Shown: piece after piece, positions 26,646-35,019 of the stretch
Numbering within the stretch: position 1 is the stretch's first letter
Layout: every line of letters begins with the position of its first letter
NCBI GenBank assembly: GCA_964398915.1
Contig: CAYNOR010000003.1
Location: 1 to 64,000 of the forward strand
Direction of reading: 5' to 3'
From: Tichowtungia sp964398915
Lineage (GTDB): Bacteria > Verrucomicrobiota > Kiritimatiellia > Kiritimatiellales > Tichowtungiaceae
Length of the DNA: 64,000 nucleotides
The notes under the pieces: model-generated
Seen by the model: the letters and a program-made list of their open reading frames with translations, nothing else
Databases searched by the model: none
What the model was told of the DNA's origin: nothing
Position numbers and translations under genes: made by a program

Positions 26646-27383
26646 TCACTTCAGCTCCGCGTTACAGATTTTCTGAGCACCTTTGACCAGCGATTCAAAA
26701 TAGGCGGGGATCAGTGAGGTGAAGGTCATTTCTTCTTTTGAAAACGGATGGGTGATGGTGAGGGATGCCGAGTGGAGGGTGAGCTTTTTGAAGCTTTTTT
26801 CCTTTGCGCCGTACTTGGTGTCACCGGCTACCGGACAACCTTTGTCGGCCAGATGAACACGGATTTGATTTTTTCTGCCGGTAAACAGCTCGATCTCCAG
26901 CAGGCTGTGGCCGGGAGATTCTTTCATCACCCGATACCCGGTTTTGGCCAGCTTGCCTTTTTTCGGATCGGAGACTGAATACATCTTAAAGGCGCTGTTT
27001 TCAGCCAGATAGGAGGTGATGGTGCCGGTCTTTTCTGCCATGGTTCCGCAAACAACCGCATAATATCTTTTTTTGAATTCCGGCCATTCATCCTGAAGAT
27101 ACTGTTTCGCGGTTTCAGTTTTGGCAAAAACGAGCACCCCAGATGTTTCACGATCCAGACGATGCACGATGTAAATCCGGTTTTTTGATTTTGGATTTCC
27201 TCTGCGTACGTAGTCGTTCAGAAGTTCATGCGCTGTGGCGGCGGGAGCTTTTCCGTCGCTCATGGTCAACAGCCCGCTTACTTTATCTGCGACCAGAATA
27301 TCCCGATCCTCGTAGAGAATCGTCAGTCCTTTGGGCTCAAATTTGCGGTAAGGATTCTTAAAGGTCTTTTGTTTTTCGTGCAT
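26646..27383 (-). CDS. RluA-family pseudouridine synthase
   Basis: A 245-residue stand-alone catalytic domain, without an S4 domain. It has IVHRLDRETSGVLVFAKT, which contains the catalytic aspartate in the HRLD motif, and the FTGRKNQIRVHLADKGCPVAGD signature of the RluA group. It modifies uridines in rRNA or tRNA; the target is undetermined. Its ATG is one base from the stop of the GspB-like gene upstream, so it is at the end of that operon. Confidence 0.93.
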   Translation of the reverse strand: MHEKQKTFKNPYRKFEPKGLTILYEDRDILVADKVSGLLTMSDGKAPAATAHELLNDYVRRGNPKSKNRIYIVHRLDRETSGVLVFAKTETAKQYLQDEWPEFKKRYYAVVCGTMAEKTGTITSYLAENSAFKMYSVSDPKKGKLAKTGYRVMKESPGHSLLEIELFTGRKNQIRVHLADKGCPVAGDTKYGAKEKSFKKLTLHSASLTITHPFSKEEMTFTSLIPAYFESLVKGAQKICNAELK

Positions 27384-27384
27384 A

Positions 27385-27960
27385 TTACTCGTTAATGTAC
27401 AAAACGCGACGTTCGCCGAGGTATTCGACGATCACATCGGTTTCATGGACTTCTGTGACGAGTACCTTGCCCAGTTTTCGTCCGGCGATAAGCATTTTTC
27501 CATTGAGAATGGCAATGCTTTGACTGCCGCTCTGAGCAATACCCGTAAGTTTTAATTCGGGCCACACGATCTGCACGACAGGCGCCGGGTCCTCTTTTTT
27601 CACCGGCTCAACGACGGGTTCGACCTTTGCCGGTTCAATTGCCGGAGCGATCACCGGAGCAGGTACTGCCGGAACCACGACCGGTTCAGGTGGCGCTATG
27701 ACTGGAGCAGGCTCAATTGCAGCAACGGGTGCGGGTTGTTGAGCAGGCGTGTGTTGTTTCGGCATGATCAGATAAATCCCCAGTCCTGATAAAATAACGA
27801 GCAGCACGGAGATCAGTACGATACCCAGAATGCTGAAAAGCGGGCGGGCGGGGGTCTCTTCTGCCGGCTGGCCAGGTGATGGTTCAATCGGTATTTCGGG
27901 TGGACGGGATTCGCCGGGTTCTTCTGATTTCCGTTTCAGCGCATCTTGAATCAAGCTCAT
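27385..27960 (-). CDS. GspB-like membrane protein with Pro-rich linker
   Basis: A 191-residue protein: it begins MSLIQDALKRK, the short N-terminal motif seen in GspB/ExeB-like proteins. One membrane segment follows (about 45-68), then a long Pro/Val/Ala linker (about 75-135). A compact C-terminal beta domain ends it (ELKLTGIAQSGSQSIAILNG...VLYINE), of the type that binds secretion partners. It follows the ExeA-like ATPase gene by 15 bases, matching the GspA-GspB pairing that inserts secretins or works with exopolysaccharide systems. Confidence 0.75.
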   Translation of the reverse strand: MSLIQDALKRKSEEPGESRPPEIPIEPSPGQPAEETPARPLFSILGIVLISVLLVILSGLGIYLIMPKQHTPAQQPAPVAAIEPAPVIAPPEPVVVPAVPAPVIAPAIEPAKVEPVVEPVKKEDPAPVVQIVWPELKLTGIAQSGSQSIAILNGKMLIAGRKLGKVLVTEVHETDVIVEYLGERRVLYINE

Positions 27961-27975
27961 AAGAATTCCCTTTTT

Positions 27976-28788
27976 CTATATCAGTGATGCAAGTTCGGTC
28001 AGCGCATTTTCGACATCTAGTGAAGTGACCTGGTGGTTTTTACGAACGTAGGCCGACAGAAGTGCGCGGTCGCAAACGGTGTTGATCTGACGGGGGATGC
28101 CGCTTGCCCGTGCATGAATCTGCTCAATGGCGGTGCTTTGAAATAAATCAGATGGGTCAAGGGCTCCGGCGACTTTGAGACGGTGCTGAATGTAGAGAGC
28201 GGTCTCAACGGTTGAGAGCGGCGCAAGGTCGCAATGAACCATGACACGCTGCCTCAGTTGCCGCAGTTCCGGTTGACGGAGCCGCTCTTTGAGTTCGGGT
28301 TGTCCGGAGAGGATGATCTGCATGAGTTTGTGCTGATCGGTTTCCAGATTGGACAGCATCCGCACCTGTTCCATCAGCTGAGGATCAAGATTCTGCGATT
28401 CATCTATAATCACCGTAACATTTTCACTTTTTTCCAGGCATTGGAGCAGAAAGCGGTTAAGTTGGGCAATGTGTACCAGCTTATCCTGACCTTTTGGTTC
28501 CAGATTGAGGTCAAGCAGAATGGAGCGGATCAGCTGCGCGGACGTGATGGAGGGATTGAGGATTAGTGCCGAATGGGTAGTGCTGGGCAGATTGTTAAGA
28601 ACCGAACGGCAGATGGTGGTTTTGCCGCAACCGACTTCTCCGGTGAGTACGATAAATCCCTTGCGGTGCTCAACCCCGTAGAGCAGCGATTCAAACGCTT
28701 CGCGATGACGCCCTGAAAAAAAGAGGAACCGCGGATCGGGCGTTACGTTGAACGGCACCTCTTTGAGTTGGAAGAAGTCGAGATACAT
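27976..28788 (-). CDS. ExeA/GspA-like AAA ATPase
   Basis: A 270-residue AAA protein beginning YLDFFQLKEVPFNVTPDPRF, the ExeA-family N-terminal signature. Walker A is GEVGCGKTT (about 48-56) and Walker B is VTVIIDESQNLD (about 120-131). It lacks the C-terminal peptidoglycan-binding part of full-length GspA. Such ATPases act with GspB-like partners in secretin assembly or in polysaccharide export clusters. The start codon overlaps the stop of the glycosyltransferase gene by one base, which favours the glycan link. Confidence 0.88.
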   Translation of the reverse strand: MYLDFFQLKEVPFNVTPDPRFLFFSGRHREAFESLLYGVEHRKGFIVLTGEVGCGKTTICRSVLNNLPSTTHSALILNPSITSAQLIRSILLDLNLEPKGQDKLVHIAQLNRFLLQCLEKSENVTVIIDESQNLDPQLMEQVRMLSNLETDQHKLMQIILSGQPELKERLRQPELRQLRQRVMVHCDLAPLSTVETALYIQHRLKVAGALDPSDLFQSTAIEQIHARASGIPRQINTVCDRALLSAYVRKNHQVTSLDVENALTELASLI

Positions 28789-29948
28789 TATCGGCTCATT
28801 ATAAGGAAACTTTGCAGAGCCGCTTCAAAATTCTGCTTAAATTTTTCAACGGTGTGTTCACTGCGTACCTTGGCCTGTAAAGCGGGCAGAGCGGTTTCCC
28901 AATGGGTGGATACAAATTCGACGGCGTTGACGAGGGCGGCACTGTTTTCCGTTTCAAACGTCCAGGCTGCGGGCAGGAGGTCTTTCATACCGTCGCGGGC
29001 ACTACCGATGACCGGTGTCCCGCAGGCGAGTGCTTCGAGCATGACGAGCGGTACGCCTTCAAAGCGTGACGGAATGATGAGGAGATCGAGCGCACTGTAG
29101 ACGAGGGTGCTGTCTTCCTGCCAGGGGAGCAGCGTGATTTGTGTTTGAAGCCCTAGCTGGTCGATGAGTTCTTCGAGATGCCCGCGATCAGGGCCGTCGC
29201 CAGTGATGACAAGGTGCATTGCGGGGTTGTTTTTCCAGGCATTGGAAAAGGTTTGGACGAGGAGCTTCTGCTGCTTCTGGTTGAATTCAATGCGTCCGAT
29301 CGTACCGAGCAGGGTTTTATTCAGTGGCAGTCCGAGGGTGGTGCGGGCTGCGGTTTTTTCGCGCGGTGCGAAGCGGTTCATATCGATGCCGTTATGAACG
29401 ACAGCAACCGGCGCTGTGGTACCGCGTTCTTCAAGCAGGATTTTCATGGACTCACTGATGGTGATCCACCCGTCCGGTTTCTTGAAGAGCCCGGCGTTCA
29501 GCCGGTCGCGAATCGCTCCAAGCTTTGCGCCCATCAGTGCCATGCGATGCGGAACGGGAATGTAACTGATGCAGGGCGTATCCATTTTTTCGGCGGCACA
29601 CAGAGCCAGTGAGCCATCCTCGATTTCGCCTTGAATGCAGAGAATCAGATCAGGATCTTCAGCGGAAAGCATCCGGCGCAGCCGGCGGATTGCTTTTTTT
29701 GCGAAACGGTTGCGCAGGCTCTGCAGTTTACGTGTGGTAAACGGAGTGGCGCGGATATCAAGGTTGCCGGTGGATAGCTGGATTTCTTTGAGCCGCTTGA
29801 TCAGGCGGATATTGTTCGGGCTCGAAAAGAATACGGGCTGCCATGCCGTAGAGGTCGCAAGCGCTTCGACGGCAAGGCAGGCCATGACCTGATGTCCGCC
29901 GTAGTCGGGGTTGTCATCGTAGCAGATAAGTTTTTTAGGGGTCGGCAT
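28788..29948 (-). CDS. GT4-type glycosyltransferase
   Basis: A 386-residue protein with the GT-B fold pattern. The C-terminal half has LLGTIGRIEFNQKQQK, LVITGDGPDRGHLEEL and the E-x7-E element EGVPLVMLE, followed by GTPVIGSARDGMKDL. This fits a retaining family-4 transferase using a nucleotide sugar. It lies 15 bases downstream of the O-antigen ligase/polymerase gene and upstream of the ExeA-like gene, which points to a surface glycan or exopolysaccharide. Donor and acceptor are unknown. Confidence 0.9.
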   Translation of the reverse strand: MPTPKKLICYDDNPDYGGHQVMACLAVEALATSTAWQPVFFSSPNNIRLIKRLKEIQLSTGNLDIRATPFTTRKLQSLRNRFAKKAIRRLRRMLSAEDPDLILCIQGEIEDGSLALCAAEKMDTPCISYIPVPHRMALMGAKLGAIRDRLNAGLFKKPDGWITISESMKILLEERGTTAPVAVVHNGIDMNRFAPREKTAARTTLGLPLNKTLLGTIGRIEFNQKQQKLLVQTFSNAWKNNPAMHLVITGDGPDRGHLEELIDQLGLQTQITLLPWQEDSTLVYSALDLLIIPSRFEGVPLVMLEALACGTPVIGSARDGMKDLLPAAWTFETENSAALVNAVEFVSTHWETALPALQAKVRSEHTVEKFKQNFEAALQSFLIMSR

Positions 29949-29962
29949 AGGCGGCAGTTTTG

Positions 29963-31381
29963 TTATGCGGCGCGCAGTCGTGCCTGGCGGCGTTCTTCAC
30001 GCTCTTCGCGGCGGGAGTCACGGTCGATATACCAGGCGGCTACCACGATGCCGAGCAGGATCTGGTTGAGCATGTAGATGGATGTTTGACGGTAGGAGAG
30101 CTGCAGCATGTTTTGAATATGCCCGATCATACTGGCCGCTACGGCGGATGCTGCGATGGCGTAGATGAGGGCGCTGCGGCGGCGGAAGAGAAACGGCAGG
30201 CCGATGGAGTAGAAGCGGAGCCAGAAGAAGATGAAGGCAAAGAGGCCCGGATAGCCCAGCTCGCCAAGGGTGAGGTACCAGAGGTTGTGTGCAGGCGTTC
30301 CGTATTCATTGAGTCCGACAGCCCGTCCGTACTTGAGCCAGGAATAGGTTGAGAAGTTTCCAAGGCCGACTCCGAAAAGATGGTCGCGAGACATCATCTT
30401 GGCCTCTTTGTTGTACAGCCCGCGGTATTCAATGTCGGAAACGGCGTCTTGCTGTACGAGAAAGCGGGAGGTGAGGGTGTCGGCGGCCACAAAGAAAAGA
30501 CCGAGCACGGTTAGTGCGCCGACGAACAGAATGGTGAAATTCTTAAAGTTGAGATAGCGGTGAAACAGGGAGGAGACGTCCATCCAGAGTCCCAGTATCA
30601 TCGCTGAAAGTGCGCCGCGTGAGATGGTAAGCAATACAGAAATCAATGCTCCGGCGGTGGCAATGGCAAAGGTTCCGCTGGATAAAAAGGTGCTGCGGAA
30701 AATAGCCACACCGAACATGACTGTACCCATCATGCCCATGAAGGTGCCCAGACTGTTTGGATGTCCGAGTGTCGCGGAAACGCGGTGATAGCCGCGAATG
30801 TACCGGCCGATCAGCGCCTCTACAGTGATCACAATGGTAACGACGAGCAAGGCGCCGACCAGTGTGCGCAGGCGCTCTTCGTCGCGCAGAAAATTAACCA
30901 CCACCAGATAGGCCAGTCCCCCGCGAAGAATCTTACTGAGCTCAAAGAGCGGATAGAGGCCGGTTTCGAAGTAATTATAAAATTTGTAGGTATCGGTTGT
31001 GTTGGCGTCATAGACGTCGGCGGGTACCGGAATACTGCCCGGAGCTTGTAACCATGACAGGATCGCAAAGGTAATATAGATGCCGGAAACGATGGTCAGA
31101 GGCGGAAACCAGCGGAAGCGGTATCCGCGCGGCTGAATGACCATGATAAAAAAAAGTGCAATCGTACACATGTCGAAAAGCCCCAGCTCAAAACCGCGGG
31201 TCGCCATGCGATATCCTTCGCGTGACATTAAGTTCATGGAGAACTGCTCCGGATAGCAGAGAGAAAAGCACATGACCGCCATGAGAACTTTACTGAACGG
31301 GCGTATGACCAACCCGGCAAAAACCAGCAGGGGTACACCGACTAGAAACGCGGCAGAAAAGATGAGTGTTTTTGTGTCCAT
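29963..31381 (-). CDS. O-antigen ligase/Wzy-type polymerase
   Basis: A 472-residue integral membrane protein with about ten to twelve hydrophobic helices. It has a large periplasmic loop around residues 310-370 containing DAVSDIEYRGLYNKEAK and the GLGNFSTYSWLKYGR segment, the pattern of the WaaL/Wzy superfamily. These proteins ligate or polymerise lipid-linked glycans at the periplasmic face. The C-terminal end is very basic. It leads the glycosyltransferase-ExeA-GspB-RluA series. Confidence 0.87.
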   Translation of the reverse strand: MDTKTLIFSAAFLVGVPLLVFAGLVIRPFSKVLMAVMCFSLCYPEQFSMNLMSREGYRMATRGFELGLFDMCTIALFFIMVIQPRGYRFRWFPPLTIVSGIYITFAILSWLQAPGSIPVPADVYDANTTDTYKFYNYFETGLYPLFELSKILRGGLAYLVVVNFLRDEERLRTLVGALLVVTIVITVEALIGRYIRGYHRVSATLGHPNSLGTFMGMMGTVMFGVAIFRSTFLSSGTFAIATAGALISVLLTISRGALSAMILGLWMDVSSLFHRYLNFKNFTILFVGALTVLGLFFVAADTLTSRFLVQQDAVSDIEYRGLYNKEAKMMSRDHLFGVGLGNFSTYSWLKYGRAVGLNEYGTPAHNLWYLTLGELGYPGLFAFIFFWLRFYSIGLPFLFRRRSALIYAIAASAVAASMIGHIQNMLQLSYRQTSIYMLNQILLGIVVAAWYIDRDSRREEREERRQARLRAA

Positions 31382-31439
31382 AAAACGCGGTCAGTCTAGT
31401 AGAAGAATGGACTGCCGACAATGGCTTTTCGTTTTTGAT

Positions 31440-31658
31440 TTAGTGTTTGTTTCTGAATCGTGTGCGCAGCCGGATGAACCACGCCTGTTTTTCCATCCAG
31501 GTGCGGAACCGGGTTGAACAGCGCATAAAACAGAAGATCGCCGCGAGGAAAAAGGGAATTTGCGGTATAATCGGTAATAACAGGCCGGTCAGGCCGAGCA
31601 GTGAAAACAGCAGGCCGGCTGTCAGCCAGAGTCCGCGATGAAAGGTTTTTTTAAGCAT
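31440..31658 (-). CDS. DUF454 (YbaN-like) membrane protein
   Basis: A 72-residue inner-membrane protein. It contains two hydrophobic stretches and GLLLPIIPQIPFFLAAIFCFMR, the LPxxPTTPFLLLAAFCFARSS-like signature of DUF454, though shortened here. It ends after WMEKQAWF, so it is about 40 residues shorter than E. coli YbaN. Function is unknown. The start borders an 8-base-period repeat. Confidence 0.75.
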   Translation of the reverse strand: MLKKTFHRGLWLTAGLLFSLLGLTGLLLPIIPQIPFFLAAIFCFMRCSTRFRTWMEKQAWFIRLRTRFRNKH

Positions 31659-31758
31659 GGAATATTGGATATCTGGATTGAAGGATGAATGGATGAAACG
31701 AGTGCGGGACCGGATCGCTCAATAATCCAACAATCCATTTATTCATCCATCCTTTCTC
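31659..31758. repeat. 8-base-period repeat pair with facing arms
   Basis: Left arm units (31659-31698): GGAATATT, GGATATCT, GGATTGAA, GGATGAAT, GGATGAAA. Right arm units (from 31720): CAATAATC, CAACAATC, CATTTATT, CATCCATC, CTTTCTCC. The arms are approximately complementary and face each other over about 20 bases, filling the gap between argC and the DUF454 gene. Confidence 0.65.
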
Positions 31759-31762
31759 CTTT

Positions 31763-32815
31763 TTACGGACATCTGCCCGGGAAATTCAGGCCGAGCATCG
31801 GATCGAACCCGAACATAAGGTTCATGTTTTGCAAGGCATTGCCCGCCTGACCCTTCATCAGATTGTCGATATGTGAGATCACCCGCAGCCGGTTGTTCCG
31901 CTCATCGACGTCAACGATCAGATTACAGAAGTTTGTTCCGCTGACCTGTGCGGTGCCGATAGCGGCTTTATTGTCGAATATCCGCACGAAGGGCTTATCA
32001 GAGTAGAACGCTTTATAGGCTTCCATCAGCTGTTTGGCGCTCATGGTTTCGGTCAGATTGGCGTAGAGGCAGGAAAGAATACCCCGGCAAAGCGGCAGAA
32101 CCTGAGCCGTCATCGTGATTCGGATGGTTTCGCCAGCCAGTGCGCTGAGTTCCTGCTCGATTTCCACCATGTGCTGGTGGCCAGCCAGTTTATAGGAATT
32201 GATCTGTTCGTACCGTGCGGGGTAGTGGAAGGTGGCCGCCGGTTTTTTTCCTGCGCCGGAAACCCCGGTTTTGCAGTCGCAAATAACACTTTTCGGATCA
32301 ATCAGTTTTTGCGCCGCCGCCGGGGCGAGGCCGAGGATGCAGCTTACCGCAAAGCAGCCCGGATTTCCGGCCAGTTTTTGTTCCCGGCCGAACGGGTGAA
32401 GCTCCGAAAGGCCGTACACCGTCTGCGGAAGCAGCCCGGGTGCCGCATGAACGGGGTTTTTACCGATAAAATTAGCGTAGGCGCTGTATTTTTCTGGTGT
32501 GGTGAACCGGAAGTCGCCGCTGTAATCCACCACGTGCGCACCCTTAGCCAGTTCGGCGGCTGCGGTTTGCATACCAACTCCGTCCGGCGTAGAGAAAAAT
32601 ACGGCATCGTATGTTTCCTGTGCCTTCGGATCGTCCGGGGTCCGGATCAGTTCGTCGCAGAAACCTTTTAGATGAGGATAAAGATCGCTCATTTTCATGC
32701 CGGTTTCAGTGGCCGCCACCAGACAGCCGATCTTAAATTCAGGATGTTGCAGAAGCAATTCCGTGATGCCTACGCCGCCGTAACCGCCCGCTCCAACAAT
32801 TTTGACGCTTTTCAT
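31763..32815 (-). CDS. argC: N-acetyl-gamma-glutamyl-phosphate reductase
   Basis: ArgC reduces N-acetylglutamyl phosphate to the semialdehyde in arginine synthesis. The 350-residue protein begins with a Rossmann start, VKIVGAGGYGGVGITELLLQHPEF. GNPGCFAVSCILGLAP holds the catalytic cysteine, followed by SGAGKKPAATFHY and GHQHMVEIEQELS. GCGGAGATTTAAA precedes the ATG. No other arginine gene is adjacent. It diverges from the phosphodiesterase gene. Confidence 0.96.
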   Translation of the reverse strand: MKSVKIVGAGGYGGVGITELLLQHPEFKIGCLVAATETGMKMSDLYPHLKGFCDELIRTPDDPKAQETYDAVFFSTPDGVGMQTAAAELAKGAHVVDYSGDFRFTTPEKYSAYANFIGKNPVHAAPGLLPQTVYGLSELHPFGREQKLAGNPGCFAVSCILGLAPAAAQKLIDPKSVICDCKTGVSGAGKKPAATFHYPARYEQINSYKLAGHQHMVEIEQELSALAGETIRITMTAQVLPLCRGILSCLYANLTETMSAKQLMEAYKAFYSDKPFVRIFDNKAAIGTAQVSGTNFCNLIVDVDERNNRLRVISHIDNLMKGQAGNALQNMNLMFGFDPMLGLNFPGRCP

Positions 32816-32901
32816 TTTAAATCTCCGCTCGCCTTGGTTGAGAATCGCGCTAATATAAACCCTCAGGTTTTAGTGCCAAGAACTAAAGAGAAGGGAACCC
32901 G

Positions 32902-33411
32902 CTGAAAATAGGCATCATATCCGATACACACGGACAGGTGGATTTGGCGTTAGCCGCCGCCCGTGAATTCATCTTCCGGGCGGTCGATGCCGTTATTCAT
33001 TGCGGCGATGTCGGATCCGACATGGTTCTCACTGAAATGGCCGAGCTTTTGCAGGCTTTGGACATCCCGATTTATGCCGTACTGGGAAATTGCGACCTCC
33101 AGCAGAAATTAGGCAGTTTTTCCGAAAATTCAGGAATCAACCTCATGGGCCGGGTGGCGCATCTTACAATGGCCAGCCGGAAAATTGCTGTTTTGCACAG
33201 TGACGACGAGGCGCACTTCGAAGCTCTCGTGCAATCCAACACCTACGATTACGTCTTCTTCGGCCATTCGCACACCCGTCGGGATGAGCAAATCGAGAAA
33301 ACCCGCATTGTTAACCCCGGTTCTGCCGGACGGGGTATGCATCCATCCTGCGCCGTCGTGAATCTCATTGATGATGACGTCACCTTTTTCACGATTCACC
33401 GCAGTGAATAA
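32902..33411 (+). CDS. YfcE/MJ0936-type metallophosphodiesterase (CTG start)
   Basis: A 169-residue metallophosphoesterase with SDTHG (first metal site, residues 7-11), VIHCGDVGS, VLGNCD and FGHSHTRR plus NPGSAGRG. In frame after the last upstream stop there is no ATG before SDTHG, and the first GTG (32938) falls after it and would remove the metal-binding Asp and His. CTG at 32902 sits five bases after AAGGGA and gives the normal N-terminus KIGIISDTHG, so it is the likely start. Family members hydrolyse phosphodiesters such as bis-p-nitrophenyl phosphate; the natural substrate is unknown. Confidence 0.88.
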   Translation: MKIGIISDTHGQVDLALAAAREFIFRAVDAVIHCGDVGSDMVLTEMAELLQALDIPIYAVLGNCDLQQKLGSFSENSGINLMGRVAHLTMASRKIAVLHSDDEAHFEALVQSNTYDYVFFGHSHTRRDEQIEKTRIVNPGSAGRGMHPSCAVVNLIDDDVTFFTIHRSE

Positions 33412-33449
33412 TTTTCTGAGCACTCATTCGCGGTCAAGGAGAGTACAAA

Positions 33450-34181
33450 ATGAAAAATCCGCCGAAAGCCTACGAAAATATCCCGTTTCTTAACAGCGAC
33501 CCGGCCCGACCCGTCAGGCTTCAGCTGGAATATCTTCATCCTGAAGTGACGATGCAACAGAGCGGGATAAAATCCACCATTGTGCTATTCGGCAGCGCCC
33601 GCATCCCGGCGCCTGAAAACGCCTCCGCCTGCGAAAATCGCAAACTGGCTGAACTGACACCGTTTTATGAAGAGGCCCGCAAACTGGCGCAGATCGTCAG
33701 TACATCCTGCCAGACTAACCATGAATGTGAATACGTCATCATCACGGGCGGAGGCGGGGGTGTGATGGAGGCGGGCAACCGCGGGGCCAAAGAGGCGGGC
33801 TGTAAATCGATCTCACTCAACATCACCTTACCGCACGAACAAGAAGCCAATCCGTACGTTACGGAAGAACTCTGCTTTCAGTTTCACTACTTCAGCATGC
33901 GGAAAATGCATTTTTTACTGCGGGCCAAAGCCGTCTGCATCTTTCCCGGCGGCTTCGGCACCTTCGACGAGTTGTTTGAAGCGCTCACCCTCATTCAAAC
34001 CGGCAAGATCGAACCGATGCCCGTTATCCTCTTTGGTTCCGACCATTGGAAACGGATGGTGGACTGGGATTATATGGCTGAATGCGGACTCATCAGCCCG
34101 AACGACTTAAATCTACTCACCTTCTGCGACACCGCCGCAGAGGCGTGGAAGGTCATTACAGAATTTTATTCTAAAATCTAA
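33450..34181 (+). CDS. LOG-family protein (nucleotide phosphoribohydrolase-like)
   Basis: A 243-residue Rossmann-fold protein of the LOG/TIGR00730 family. It has VLFGSARIP, EYVIITGGGGGVMEAGNRGA, FHYFSMRKMHFL and the PGGFGTFDELFEALTLIQTGK signature. Family members cleave nucleoside monophosphates to base and ribose 5-phosphate; they were long misnamed lysine decarboxylases. The N-terminal 50 residues are an extension. It ends only 8 bases before the probable promoter of the cas operon. Confidence 0.92.
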   Translation: MKNPPKAYENIPFLNSDPARPVRLQLEYLHPEVTMQQSGIKSTIVLFGSARIPAPENASACENRKLAELTPFYEEARKLAQIVSTSCQTNHECEYVIITGGGGGVMEAGNRGAKEAGCKSISLNITLPHEQEANPYVTEELCFQFHYFSMRKMHFLLRAKAVCIFPGGFGTFDELFEALTLIQTGKIEPMPVILFGSDHWKRMVDWDYMAECGLISPNDLNLLTFCDTAAEAWKVITEFYSKI

Positions 34182-34188
34182 TCGATTG

Positions 34189-34219
34189 TTGTCGCTCCTT
34201 TTCAAGTCCAATTTATAAT
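34189..34219 (+). promoter_or_regulatory. Putative promoter of the cas operon
   Basis: A perfect TATAAT lies at 34214-34219. TTGTCG at 34189-34194 is the best -35 candidate, at a long spacing of 19 bases. It would start transcription just ahead of the cas3-like stub at 34245, so that stub and cas5c would share one transcript. The -10 is convincing and the -35 is not. Confidence 0.45.
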
Positions 34220-34244
34220 CCGCTCCACGTTTCCGGAGCATGAC

Positions 34245-34355
34245 ATGACCTTTTATGCCCACAGCCTGCCTGATCAGCCGCCAAAAAATTGGCAACCGCT
34301 CGATGAACACCTGAAAAATGTCTCTGAGATTACCGGAAGAATCTGTCACAAGTGA
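34245..34355 (+). pseudogene. Truncated cas3 start (HD-domain stub)
   Basis: A 36-codon frame with a good ribosome-binding site (GGAG, seven bases before ATG) begins MTFYAHSLPDQPPKNWQPL and continues DEHLKNVSEITG before a TGA. This resembles the N-terminus of Cas3 HD domains (AHS ... W.PL..HL..V), including the first HD histidine. It stops before the catalytic HD motif, and cas5c begins 14 bases later. It sits where type I-C systems normally carry cas3, so it is best read as the remnant of a lost cas3, though a short leader peptide is possible. Confidence 0.7.
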
Positions 34356-34368
34356 AAAGGACAAAAAG

Positions 34369-35019
34369 ATGAAGCCATATCAAGTTGTGTTGGAAATAGC
34401 GGGGGAAACCGCCATGTGGACCCGTCCGGACACTGGGGATTGTCCGGTCAGTTATCCTGCGCCGACCTATTCGGCCATCAAAGGAATTTTTGAGTCGGTT
34501 TTATGGGGGCCTGCGGTAGAGATTGTGCCGTTCAAGGTCGAAATTTGTAAACCGCTGAACTTTCATAGCTACGCCACAAATTATAATGGTCCGTTACGCA
34601 AAAGTGGTACCGAAGGCGCATATCAATTTATGGTAACCGTGCTGACAGATGTCTGTTATCGAATGTTCGCTTATGTGTATCCGGCGCAGAACAAGGATGT
34701 TCTGAACGAGAAGGCGAGGACATGGGATAGCAAAACCTCTTCGCCGGGACACGCTTATGCGGCGATTTTTGAGCGGCGGCTCAAAAGGGGACAGTGGTTT
34801 ACGTTGCCGTGCTTAGGCTGGAAGGAATTTACGCCGTCTTATGTCGGTCCGCTTCGTGAGGGGACGAAAGTTCAGGAGGATATCAGCACGGTGCTGCCGT
34901 CAATGTTGCGCCAAGTTTTCGGAGGTGATGTGAAAGATCCTCTCAAATTTACCTATGACCAAAATGTAAAAATCGAGCGCGGTGTTCTGCACTACAACCT
35001 GAAAGGTCGTGAACTATGA
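34369..35019 (+). CDS. cas5c: Type I-C Cas5c (crRNA-processing nuclease)
   Basis: Cas5c (Cas5d) cuts the CRISPR transcript in type I-C systems and stays on the 5' handle; it replaces Cas6, which is absent here. The 216-residue protein has the RAMP-like N-terminus VVLEIAGETAMWTRPD, then SYPAPTYSAIKGIFESVLW, KPLNFHSYATNYNGPLRK and a Gly-rich end. The ATG at 34369 was preferred over an in-frame upstream ATG at 34318, which lies inside the cas3 stub. It overlaps cas8c by four bases (ATGA). Confidence 0.93.
   Translation: MKPYQVVLEIAGETAMWTRPDTGDCPVSYPAPTYSAIKGIFESVLWGPAVEIVPFKVEICKPLNFHSYATNYNGPLRKSGTEGAYQFMVTVLTDVCYRMFAYVYPAQNKDVLNEKARTWDSKTSSPGHAYAAIFERRLKRGQWFTLPCLGWKEFTPSYVGPLREGTKVQEDISTVLPSMLRQVFGGDVKDPLKFTYDQNVKIERGVLHYNLKGREL

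Noticed and set aside
34318..34368. An upstream start for cas5c that adds 17 residues
   Set aside because: The extra codons run through the cas3 stub in another frame; the ATG at 34369 gives the family N-terminus.
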